Positions 1 through 6,850 of a stretch of DNA of 64,000 nucleotides are shown here, one piece after another. The position numbers and the translations under genes were made by a program. The notes under the pieces are model-generated. The model ran no database searches. It was not told the origin of the DNA and was given only the letters and a program-made list of their open reading frames with translations. Each line of letters starts with the position of its first letter. Positions within the stretch are counted from its first letter, which is position 1. This DNA comes from CAYQUC01 sp964420605 (GTDB taxonomy: Bacteria > Pseudomonadota > Gammaproteobacteria > UBA6429 > Thiohalophilaceae). The stretch covers positions 1 through 64,000 of the forward strand of contig CAYQUC010000004.1 in assembly GCA_964420605.1 (NCBI GenBank), given 5' to 3'.

Positions 1-2
1 AT

Positions 3-35
3 CAATGCTAGCGTTAGCTAGCATTGTATACAATG
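3..35. promoter_or_regulatory. Nested palindromes, probable FitAB operator
   Basis: Two perfect inverted repeats overlap just upstream of the toxin-antitoxin pair. The first has 10-base arms at 3-12 and 17-26 around the loop GTTA. The second is the 14-base palindrome CATTGTATACAATG at 22-35. FitA-type ribbon-helix-helix antitoxins bind inverted repeats over their own promoter, so autoregulation is the natural reading. That reading is inferred from position and symmetry. A Shine-Dalgarno-like GAGG lies at 47-50, ten bases before the start. Confidence 0.55.
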
Positions 36-60
36 AAAGAAATATTGAGGTATCTAAAAA

Positions 61-291
61 ATGGCGAATATTAGCATTCGAAAAATTGACGATGATGTTT
101 ACGAACGACTTCGGGTTCGTGCTGCGGGTCATGGTTTGTCAATGGAGGAAGAGGTTCGACAAATTTTGAAAAATACAGTTAACGCACCTGCAAGACTAGG
201 TGATTTGGCTATAGAATGTTTTGGTGAGCATAATGGAGTTGATATTAAACTTTCAGAACATCCATCTCATAACCCTATAGAATTTAAATAA
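61..291 (+). CDS. FitA-like ribbon-helix-helix antitoxin
   Basis: A 76-residue protein. The N-terminal 40 residues (MANISIRKIDDDVYERLRVR onwards) have the Arc/MetJ-type ribbon-helix-helix layout: a short strand, then a helix, then GLSMEEEVRQIL. The C-terminal tail, with RLGDLAIECFG, resembles the FitA toxin-binding extension. Its stop TAA shares one base with the ATG of the PIN toxin (TAATG), so the two are translationally coupled. It probably neutralises that toxin and represses the pair through the palindromes at 3-35. The family call is firm. The exact subgroup (FitA versus VapB) is inferred. Confidence 0.88.
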   Translation: MANISIRKIDDDVYERLRVRAAGHGLSMEEEVRQILKNTVNAPARLGDLAIECFGEHNGVDIKLSEHPSHNPIEFK

Positions 292-713
292 TGGTTCTTA
301 TTGATACCAACATTGTATCTGAAATTATGTTTCGGTCACCATCAACTAATGTAGTTAATTGGCTTAATAACCAAGATACACTCTCTTTATTGATTTCAAC
401 AATAAGTATTGCTGAAATCAATTACGGTTTAAATATAATGCCTGATGGTAAACGTAAAAATGTTTTAACTGAGCGATTTAACTATTTTGTATCAAAAGCA
501 TTTGAGCAAAGAATAATTAGTTTTAATGAAAGTGCAGCTATTCAGTATGCTAATATTATGTCGCATCGAAAAATAATTGGTAGACCAATGAGTGTTCCTG
601 ATGGACAAATCGCAGCAGTAGCATTATCTAATGAGCTTGCTATTGCAACACGTAACACTCGAGATTTTTATGACTGTGGAATAATAGTAGTTAATCCTTT
701 TGATGATGAATAA
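291..713 (+). CDS. FitB/VapC-like PIN-domain toxin ribonuclease
   Basis: A 140-residue PIN-domain protein, the usual VapC/FitB length. The acidic residues expected to bind Mg2+ are visible: D5 in LIDTN, E42 in IAEINYG, D104 in PDGQIAA and a further Asp near 125 in TRNTRDF. VapC-type toxins cleave tRNA or rRNA when freed from the antitoxin. The target here is unknown. The gene starts on the last base of the antitoxin stop codon. No truncation or missing catalytic residue is seen, so the module looks intact. Confidence 0.9.
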   Translation: MVLIDTNIVSEIMFRSPSTNVVNWLNNQDTLSLLISTISIAEINYGLNIMPDGKRKNVLTERFNYFVSKAFEQRIISFNESAAIQYANIMSHRKIIGRPMSVPDGQIAAVALSNELAIATRNTRDFYDCGIIVVNPFDDE

Positions 714-739
714 AAATAAAAATAAAAATAAAAATATAT
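712..739. repeat. (AAAAAT)n hexanucleotide tract
   Basis: About four copies of an AAAAAT unit run directly out of the toxin stop codon. This is a low-complexity microsatellite. It could vary in length by slippage but lies outside any coding region. Confidence 0.8.
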
Positions 740-1051
740 AGATTCACACCTACCTAGCTTTACTCATATCATTAATTCAACACATTACTTAATGTGATCA
801 TGTAATTTAAATAATGTTATTTTAATGAAATATCTCTAGTCGTATTTTTCTATGAGTGTTGTTACAAAAAATTACAAAGTAGATTCCAAATACAGAATTA
901 AATAAGTTACGGTATGTTTTGTTGTAAATATACTATTTAAAATAGTGGCTTAATTTTATTAAGTTTATCTTAATATTTTGTGATTTATTTATAATGCTCT
1001 TAATTTCTGAAGTTTTTAAAAAAAACAATTTAACTAATAAGGATATATAAT
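740..1051. other. AT-rich intergenic region
   Basis: About 310 bases between the toxin gene and the repeat protein. There is no ORF of note and no clear terminator hairpin after the toxin gene. A TATAAT at 990-995 could be the -10 box for the downstream gene, but no convincing -35 element sits at the right distance. A Shine-Dalgarno AAGGA at 1039-1043 precedes the ATG at 1052. Confidence 0.4.
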
Positions 1052-2113
1052 ATGAAAAAAATATTTTTGTTTATTTTATTCTCTATTTTTACGCATAATA
1101 GTTACGCTTTAACTGCAGATACCGATGGTGATGGTCGAGCGGAAACAGTTTATGTTTGTAATACCAATATGGTTTGCATTAAAGAAAGTACCGGTCAGGT
1201 TCGGTCTTACCGGAGTTCTTCGTGGGGTAATATATCGATTTATAACGCAACTAATACCGATGCTGATCGAGCGCTTGAGGTTGTTGTAGTTTCTGCGAAA
1301 AACAGTACATCCACTGTTTCTGTTATTCATGATACTACGAGACGCGTGAATGATTATTCGGAACGTTATTGGGGTACAATTTCTATTGCTAGTGTTAACG
1401 ATACAGATGGAAAAACGGGGAACGAAATAATAGTACTTTCTTCAAAAAATTCTACATCTAGTGTTACTGTTATTCGGGATGCATCAAAAACCAAGAAAGT
1501 TTATACTAATAATCCTTATTGGGGAACAATTTCTATCCCCCATGTTGCAGATACTGATGGAAGAGCTGGAAAAGAAATTGTTGTTGTTGGCACTAAAAAT
1601 TCGACATCAAGTGTCACGGTCATTCGCGATGCAAGAAAAAATATGAAGTTATATACCAATAATCCTTATTGGGGAACAATTTCGGTACCACAAGTTGCAG
1701 ATACGGATGGTAAAGCGGGTAAAGAAATTGTTGTTTTAGCATCTAAGGGAACTTACCCTAGTATTAGTGTTATTCATGATACTACAGGGCGACAAAATCA
1801 ATATACTGATCCATTCTGGGACTCTATTGGAATTAATACCGTGAGTGATACAGACGGAAAACCGGGTGGTGAAATTGTAGTTGTGTATGTAAACTCATCT
1901 GGAAAAGGCATCCAAACAATCCGAGATAGAAATCGTTCCAGTAGAAAATATGATTTTTCTGATGTTTCTACTTTCGCGATTGTGGGTGTAGCAAATTATG
2001 ATCGCGCTGCAGGTAATGAAATTTGTACTTTTTGGACTAGAGGTAGATCAACTGGTTATGATCTTGTTATTGATTCGAAAGGAATACGTCGATCGGTATC
2101 ACGCTGTGGTTAA
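1052..2113 (+). CDS. Secreted protein with seven DxDG-type repeats (probable beta-propeller)
   Basis: A 353-residue protein with a signal peptide (residues 1-19, ending NSYA). Seven repeats of about 45-50 residues follow, each with an Asp-rich loop of the form DTDGxxGxE followed by a hydrophobic strand such as IVVV. The loops begin near residues 23, 68, 117, 167, 217, 266 and 315. The motif resembles calcium-binding FG-GAP/VCBS blades, and seven copies fit a seven-bladed propeller. Repeats 3 to 5 share YWGTIS and TVIRDA motifs, suggesting recent internal duplication. The last repeat is degenerate (NYDRAAGNE). No enzyme motif is seen and the ligand is unknown. It stands alone, with its own ribosome binding site and terminator. 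Confidence 0.75.
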   Translation: MKKIFLFILFSIFTHNSYALTADTDGDGRAETVYVCNTNMVCIKESTGQVRSYRSSSWGNISIYNATNTDADRALEVVVVSAKNSTSTVSVIHDTTRRVNDYSERYWGTISIASVNDTDGKTGNEIIVLSSKNSTSSVTVIRDASKTKKVYTNNPYWGTISIPHVADTDGRAGKEIVVVGTKNSTSSVTVIRDARKNMKLYTNNPYWGTISVPQVADTDGKAGKEIVVLASKGTYPSISVIHDTTGRQNQYTDPFWDSIGINTVSDTDGKPGGEIVVVYVNSSGKGIQTIRDRNRSSRKYDFSDVSTFAIVGVANYDRAAGNEICTFWTRGRSTGYDLVIDSKGIRRSVSRCG

Positions 2114-2145
2114 GAACGTAGTAAGTTAAAATAAAGTTAACGAAG

Positions 2146-2184
2146 TCAGACCATAGATCAAAAATGCTGTATGGTCTGATTTTA
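2146..2184 (+). terminator. Rho-independent terminator after the repeat protein
   Basis: Perfect 10-base arms (TCAGACCATA at 2146-2155 and its complement at 2170-2179) are followed by a short T run. They lie about 30 bases after the stop codon at 2113. Confidence 0.8.
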
Positions 2185-2188
2185 GTGT

Positions 2189-2213
2189 TTACCTAATTAT
2201 TTCAATTAGGTAA
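2189..2213. repeat. Second perfect inverted repeat
   Basis: Ten-base arms TTACCTAATT (2189-2198) and their complement (2204-2213) surround a five-base loop. There is no T run behind it, so it is not a classical terminator. It may back up the terminator just upstream or bind a protein. Confidence 0.5.
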
Positions 2214-2313
2214 TAAGGTATCATTAACTAGCCTATCAGCTTTAGTCAGATTGTTAGCAGGTAATTTAAAACCATTTCCCCTATCTTAGAATAACCGCTA
2301 ATTATTCATTTAA

Positions 2314-2347
2314 CGTTCATATTACTGTCATCTAGGGTATTTATAAT
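2314..2347 (+). promoter_or_regulatory. Candidate Pho box and -10 element of phoA
   Basis: Two 7-base direct repeats, CGTTCAT (2314-2320) and CTGTCAT (2325-2331), are spaced 11 bases apart, the known arrangement of the PhoB site. The second matches the consensus half-site exactly and the first matches at five of seven bases. A perfect TATAAT at 2342-2347 starts 10 bases after the box, as in Pho-regulated promoters where the box replaces the -35 element. The next gene is an alkaline phosphatase. PhoB control is inferred. Confidence 0.7.
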
Positions 2348-2399
2348 TGTTTGTAGTTTTTAATGAACATTAATAATTTTACATTTAGGAGATAAAGTT

Positions 2400-4010
2400 A
2401 TGATTCAAAAATTTAATACAATTGTAATAACATCTGTGATTACATTGTGCAGTACTAATTTAGTTGCAAGTGAAACTCCAGAGTTTTGGTATGAGAGTGG
2501 CATTAAAACTGTTGAACAAAATAGTGAAAATGCTAAAAAAGCAGCTAAAAATAGTCAGCAGCGGGCTAAAAATATTATTCTTTTTATCGGTGATGGTATG
2601 GGTGTCGCAACAGTTACAGCAGCGCGAATATTAGATGGTCAACGAAAAGGGATGAGTGGTGAAGAAAATACACTTTTCTTCGAAAATTTTCCTAATGTGG
2701 CATTATCGAAAACCTATAATACTAATCAACAAACTCCAGATTCTGCTGGTACAATGACCGCAATGATGAGTGGAATTAAAACGGATGCGGGTGTTATAGG
2801 TGTCAATCAAAATATTGTGCGTGGAGATTGTGATAGTCAAGCTGGAAATGAAAGTGTTACTGCGCTTGAATTAGCCGAGCTTGCTGGAATGTCTACCGGT
2901 GTTGTGACAACAGCGCGAATTACTCATGCAACGCCCGCTGCTACCTATGCACATATTATGGATCGAAATTTTGAAGATGATCGTGATGCGAGTAAATTTT
3001 CTAATCCCGGTAACTGTAAAGACATTGCATCACAGCTAATCGAATTACCTGCACGTTTTAACGGTAAAATAGATGGTCTTGAGGTTGCCTTAGGCGGTGG
3101 TCGTCGTAGTTTCATTAAAGGTATTGCTGGAGCAGATCCTGAAAATGGTGGTAAAGGTGAACGAATGGACGGACGTGATTTAACGCAAGAATGGTTAAAT
3201 CAATATCAAAATCCAGCTTATGTTTGGAATAAAGCACAATTTGATAAAATTGATGCAGAAAAAACCGATCATTTATTGGGTTTATTTGAAATGTCACATA
3301 TGCAGTACAATCTTGATACAAAAACAGATACTGCTGGTGAGCCAAGTTTAACTCAAATGACGAGTAAGGCGATTGATATTTTAAAGAAAAATAAAAAAGG
3401 ATTTTTTCTTCATGTAGAAAGCGGTCGAATTGATCATGCTCATCATGCAACGAATCCTGCTCGAGCTTTAGATGATGCGATTGAATTTGCCAATGCTGTT
3501 AAATATGCTTATGACAATACTGATCCAGAAAAAACGTTAATTATAGTTACCGCGGATCATAGTCATGTGTTTTCAATGGCGGGCTATCCAACACGTGGTA
3601 ATCCTATTCTTGGGAAGGTAGTGGGTAACGATAGTTCAGGTAATGCTAAAACAACAAATGCATTAGCTGCAGACGAACTACCGTATACTACTTTGGGATA
3701 TTTGAATGGCCGTGGATTTAATGAGTTGCCAAATAAAAGTAATGCTGATGCTATTTATAAACAACCGGTTAATACGCAGGGTCGAGCAGACTTAACGGCT
3801 GTTGATACTGGACATGAAGGGTATCATTCAGAAACATTGGTGCCAATGAACTCAGAAACGCATTCTGGTGAAGATGTTGCTATTTATGCCACAGGTCCGG
3901 GATCATCGTTAATATCGGGTGTTATGGAGCAAAATGTTATTTTTCATGTTATGAATAAAGCGGGTGAATTAAAAAAACGCGCGGATCATAATGTGAAAGA
4001 AAATAAATAA
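2400..4010 (+). CDS. phoA: Periplasmic alkaline phosphatase
   Basis: A 536-residue PhoA-family enzyme that hydrolyses phosphomonoesters in the periplasm. The N-terminus is signal-like (to about residue 24). The first metal Asp lies in FIGDGMG (D65) and the nucleophile in PDSAGT (S115). Further metal ligands are in GRIDHAHH, VTADHSH and GHEGYHSETL, followed by TGPGS near the C-terminus. A strong AGGAG at 2387-2391 fixes the ATG. The Pho box upstream suggests induction by phosphate starvation. It is longer than E. coli PhoA and closer in motif pattern to marine alkaline phosphatases. A terminator follows, so it is monocistronic. Confidence 0.95.
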   Translation: MIQKFNTIVITSVITLCSTNLVASETPEFWYESGIKTVEQNSENAKKAAKNSQQRAKNIILFIGDGMGVATVTAARILDGQRKGMSGEENTLFFENFPNVALSKTYNTNQQTPDSAGTMTAMMSGIKTDAGVIGVNQNIVRGDCDSQAGNESVTALELAELAGMSTGVVTTARITHATPAATYAHIMDRNFEDDRDASKFSNPGNCKDIASQLIELPARFNGKIDGLEVALGGGRRSFIKGIAGADPENGGKGERMDGRDLTQEWLNQYQNPAYVWNKAQFDKIDAEKTDHLLGLFEMSHMQYNLDTKTDTAGEPSLTQMTSKAIDILKKNKKGFFLHVESGRIDHAHHATNPARALDDAIEFANAVKYAYDNTDPEKTLIIVTADHSHVFSMAGYPTRGNPILGKVVGNDSSGNAKTTNALAADELPYTTLGYLNGRGFNELPNKSNADAIYKQPVNTQGRADLTAVDTGHEGYHSETLVPMNSETHSGEDVAIYATGPGSSLISGVMEQNVIFHVMNKAGELKKRADHNVKENK

Positions 4011-4043
4011 TAAATATAAATATTTGTGTCATTCGACTGTAAT

Positions 4044-4075
4044 TCGGCACGGAGTTTATATCCGTGCCGATTTTT
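4044..4075 (+). terminator. Rho-independent terminator of phoA
   Basis: Perfect GC-rich 10-base arms (TCGGCACGGA at 4044-4053 and its complement at 4061-4070) with a seven-base loop are followed by TTTTT. One of the clearest terminators in the window. Confidence 0.93.
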
Positions 4076-4082
4076 GTCGTCT

Positions 4083-4410
4083 TAATTTACGACAATAAAC
4101 TGCGCCATCATGGCTCGATCTTCATGTCCCAGAATTTAATAGTGTATCATGTAAGCTGAAGTGATGTCGTTTGGCTTACCAAGAAATCATCAAAGCAACC
4201 AATGATACGCATTGTTCCATTAATAGGCTCCTTGAACGAATCTTTCCGACCTGCATGGTGTGGTCAAGTAGGGCGACCATTAATATCCAATATTTGCCAC
4301 ATGACATCGCGGATGTGTCTGGGATGACGCCATCGGCGTACTGTTGTTGAATTTCCAAATTTCAGTTGTTCCTACCACTTGGAATGCATCGATACGGTTT
4401 TTACGGTGAG
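4083..4410 (-). pseudogene. Decayed C-terminal remnant of a multicopper oxidase
   Basis: Read on the minus strand, this stretch aligns over about 110 residues with the C-terminus of the intact multicopper oxidase at 6851-8338. Matching pieces include VGTTEIW, VMWQILDING, NGTMRIIG and GHEDRAMMAQFIVV. The copper motif HCHILEH of the intact gene reads HY-stop-ILGH here, and several frameshifts break the rest, so it cannot encode a working enzyme. The nucleotide similarity is easily visible by eye (for example GCCATTAATATCCAATATT in the intact copy). The N-terminal three quarters of the copy are missing. Confidence 0.9.
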
Positions 4411-4494
4411 TGAATATAATTAAATTTGGAAAAAATAAATGTAAGTGTGGTCAGGACGTGAAAGAATTTTAAATTTTGTTATTTATATTATTCT
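4411..4494. other. AT-rich spacer
   Basis: AT-rich sequence between the oxidase remnant and the terminator of the next gene. Similarity to the intact oxidase fades out near 4410 and nothing else is recognisable. Confidence 0.4.
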
Positions 4495-4534
4495 TAAATT
4501 AAAAATGGCCGGAATATTTTCATATCCAGCCATT
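4495..4534 (-). terminator. Rho-independent terminator of the metallo-beta-lactamase-fold gene
   Basis: On the minus strand the stem AATGGCTGGAT pairs with its near-complement over 4504-4534, including a G-U wobble. It is followed by a T run (A run on the plus strand at 4495-4505). It sits about 30 bases beyond the stop codon. Confidence 0.82.
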
Positions 4535-4565
4535 CACAAATAAAGCTTATGAATAAGTTATAAAC

Positions 4566-5534
4566 TTATAAGTCATATTTGTCTAGATCTTTACCTTCAA
4601 CCACTGTACCACGGTATCCTTGTCTACGAATTGATCGTACCACTTGACTAACACGTGACTCTGTAATTGGAGTTAAGTGAGATAAAATTACTGATTTTAC
4701 GTTTGCTCGTAATGCAACTTCACCAATACGTGCTGGTGTTGTATGAAGCGAACGGAAAAATGGGCTAGGCGGTAAGAAATCAGTAATACCTGTGTCATAA
4801 ATTAAGATATCAGCATCTTGTGCTAATGTAATCATGTTATCACTTGTAGATGCTGTATCACCTGAATATACAATGCTGTGTCCTTTGTATTCAATACGAA
4901 AAGCAAGTGCAGGAACAGGACCATGATCAACAGCAATTGCTTTGATTACTAATCCATCAGCAGTACGTAAAACTTCTTCTACTGATGCACCATTAACTGT
5001 TGAGTTAAAGTTATGTGCTGCATAGTTGAAAATACTACGACCATTCGAAATTTGTTGTACAAACGTATTTAAATAACGTTCTGTACCATCAGGAGCAGCA
5101 TAATGACCATCAGCATACGATGTTGTTGATGGGTAATCATTATTTTGAGGGTCATTTAATGGGCCATATATGTGGATTGGGTTTGAACGACCAGTAAATG
5201 CCAATGTGTTATGGAAATAAATCGTTTTTATGATTGAACTCATGTCACCAGTGTGATCTAAATGGATATGAGACAGTAAGATGTGTTCCATATCTTTAAC
5301 GTCATAGCCAGTTGCTGCAAGACGTTGGAATGAACCACCACCAACATCCATTAGAACTCGTGGCTTGCCATCAGTAAGAATCATGTAAGATGCACTAGCA
5401 CGTCCACTTGCTGTTGCTACTGGTCCACCAGAGCCTAGTAAAACAACTGACAATTCATTTCCGGCTGATACGGCTTGTTGTGAAGCAAGTAAAAGTGGAA
5501 TAGACAACAAGGCAAGTTTTATTTTTTTATACAT
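4566..5534 (-). CDS. Exported metallo-beta-lactamase-fold hydrolase
   Basis: A 322-residue protein from the ATG at 5534. This start is preferred over the upstream in-frame codon at 5588 because AAGGA lies seven bases before it and the protein then begins with a clean signal peptide (MYKKIKLALLSIP to VSA, about 23 residues). The zinc motif HxHxDH is at H89, H91, D93, H94 (SHIHLDHTGD). Later ligand regions include DHGPVPA, YSGDTAS and ILSHL. The layout resembles RNase Z/arylsulfatase-like hydrolases, but the signal peptide points to a periplasmic substrate that I cannot name. The upstream region shares two conserved blocks with that of the multicopper oxidase. Confidence 0.88.
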   Translation of the reverse strand: MYKKIKLALLSIPLLLASQQAVSAGNELSVVLLGSGGPVATASGRASASYMILTDGKPRVLMDVGGGSFQRLAATGYDVKDMEHILLSHIHLDHTGDMSSIIKTIYFHNTLAFTGRSNPIHIYGPLNDPQNNDYPSTTSYADGHYAAPDGTERYLNTFVQQISNGRSIFNYAAHNFNSTVNGASVEEVLRTADGLVIKAIAVDHGPVPALAFRIEYKGHSIVYSGDTASTSDNMITLAQDADILIYDTGITDFLPPSPFFRSLHTTPARIGEVALRANVKSVILSHLTPITESRVSQVVRSIRRQGYRGTVVEGKDLDKYDL

Positions 5535-5649
5535 ATATGTTTCCTTCAATTTAGTTAGATTGGTAATGCTGTAGTGTAATTTACGCATTATATATAAATT
5601 CTACTTGTGTAAGGTCACAATATTTGCGTTAGAGTTATAGTGTTTTTCA

Positions 5650-5725
5650 ATAGTGAGAATGAGATCAAACTAAAGACGTAAAAAAATTATTTTTGAGTTT
5701 AAATGTTTGAACTGTGCACGGTAGT
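5650..5725 (-). promoter_or_regulatory. Upstream element copy A (shared with the multicopper oxidase)
   Basis: Read on the minus strand, a block CCGTGCACAGTTCAA is followed about 33 bases later by TAGTTTGATCTCATTCTCA. The same two blocks, in the same order and at almost the same spacing, lie upstream of the oxidase gene at 8449-8527. In both places the second block ends about 115-120 bases before the start codon. This is probably a shared promoter or activator-binding region. The regulator is unknown. Confidence 0.65.
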
Positions 5726-5944
5726 TGGAAGTCATAAATTTTAATTTTTTACAGGAAAGAAATATTTGTGAAATACTTTATAAGTAGAATATAAAATTAT
5801 TTAATTTATGTGAAACGTCAAGTAACAACAAGCTTTTAGCTTAAAATAATAGATTCAATACTAACGTTGTTAAACTGACATCTAATATTTATGTAAAGAA
5901 AATCAATGAAGCGATAATTAACTTTGTAACATAATTGAAACATT
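5726..5944. other. AT-rich intergenic region
   Basis: Together with copy A this makes a gene-free stretch of about 400 bases between the DUF481 gene and the hydrolase gene. Apart from copy A at 5650-5725 I see no ORF, hairpin terminator or repeat in it. Confidence 0.4.
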
Positions 5945-6694
5945 TTAAAAATTATATTCAATACCTGAGCGATAGTTAAAATCTGTTTTCTCGATATTTT
6001 GAGGAGGGCGATTGTCGTGAACAATATTGACACTTAACTTGAGCCCTAAGTTTTTCGAGATATTGACTTTTATGGAACCATTGAATAAAACTTTATAGTC
6101 GTTTGATTCATCTATCTTGGGTTGATAATATAATCGAGATTCAAATAATGTTGCGTCATTAAATTTGTAGTCGCCACTCCAGTATGCATTAAATCGAAAA
6201 CCATCTTCATTCAACTTGTCAGTTGTAAAATCAGCTTTATCTAACCATTCAGCAAAATAGAATGCGCCAATTCCTAGATGTCCATTTGTCATTACGGGGA
6301 TTCGAATACCTCCACCTAACAATTCACGCCGTGATAGTCGAGTAAACTCGTTTTGTTCTAACTGACCAAAAAGTTCCCAGTCCAAAGTTGAGTTGTATTG
6401 ATGGATGTGCCTTGTATGTATAAACGTTTTGTTTAAATTACGTTTATTATTGGATTCTCCGTAATCGTAACCTAAGATAAATAGGTTGATATAGCGCGAG
6501 CGATGCCAAATTAAGTTAGATCCGAGATGCCAGGCTGAATTGTCAGTATTCCCTGATGAGCCTCGTATATCGGCTTCAAACGAGCCTATAAATTCAGAGT
6601 TAGTATTATCAAACTTGAGGTTACTAATGGTGACAATTGCACTAGCATTAGATGAAAAACAGATGAGAAGTACGAAAAAAAAACTACGTTCCAT
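5945..6694 (-). CDS. DUF481-family outer membrane barrel protein
   Basis: A 249-residue protein with a signal peptide (MERSFFFVLLICFSSNASA). Alternating hydrophobic/polar strands follow, and it ends in an aromatic residue (GIEYNF), typical of outer membrane beta-barrels. The opening NTDNSAWHLGSNLIWHRSRY and later LGGGIRIPV, YRSGIEYNF match the DUF481/YdiY pattern. The function of the family is poorly known (YdiY is salt-induced in E. coli). The gene lies between two genes that share an upstream element, but its own upstream region does not show that element. Confidence 0.72.
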   Translation of the reverse strand: MERSFFFVLLICFSSNASAIVTISNLKFDNTNSEFIGSFEADIRGSSGNTDNSAWHLGSNLIWHRSRYINLFILGYDYGESNNKRNLNKTFIHTRHIHQYNSTLDWELFGQLEQNEFTRLSRRELLGGGIRIPVMTNGHLGIGAFYFAEWLDKADFTTDKLNEDGFRFNAYWSGDYKFNDATLFESRLYYQPKIDESNDYKVLFNGSIKVNISKNLGLKLSVNIVHDNRPPQNIEKTDFNYRSGIEYNF

Positions 6695-6804
6695 ATAAAT
6701 TAAATTCCTGCTATTTATTTCAGGAGATTTTAACGTTTAACGGATTAAACTGCACTTAATTTTATCGCTAATGGGTAGTATGTTGAATACTGGTCTAACT
6801 AATT

Positions 6805-6836
6805 ATAAATAGGCACGAGTTATTAACTCGCGCCTA
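6805..6836 (-). terminator. Terminator of the multicopper oxidase gene
   Basis: On the minus strand 13-base arms (TAGGCGCGAGTTA and its near-complement, with one G-U pair) form a stem with a one-base centre at 6810-6836, followed by TTTAT. It lies about 15 bases past the stop codon. Confidence 0.75.
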
Positions 6837-6850
6837 CTTTATTGCTTATA

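Noticed and set aside
712..739. The AAAAAT tract as a CRISPR or phase-variation switch
   Set aside because: Too short and simple for CRISPR, and outside any coding frame or recognisable promoter spacer.
4176..4358. A 60-residue minus-strand open frame
   Set aside because: It is a fragment of the decayed multicopper oxidase copy, read in one of its broken frames, and has no ribosome binding site.
6810..6836. The long inverted repeat as a transposon end
   Set aside because: It lies 15 bases after a stop codon, has a one-base centre and a T run on the correct strand, so it is a terminator. No transposase or target duplication is seen.
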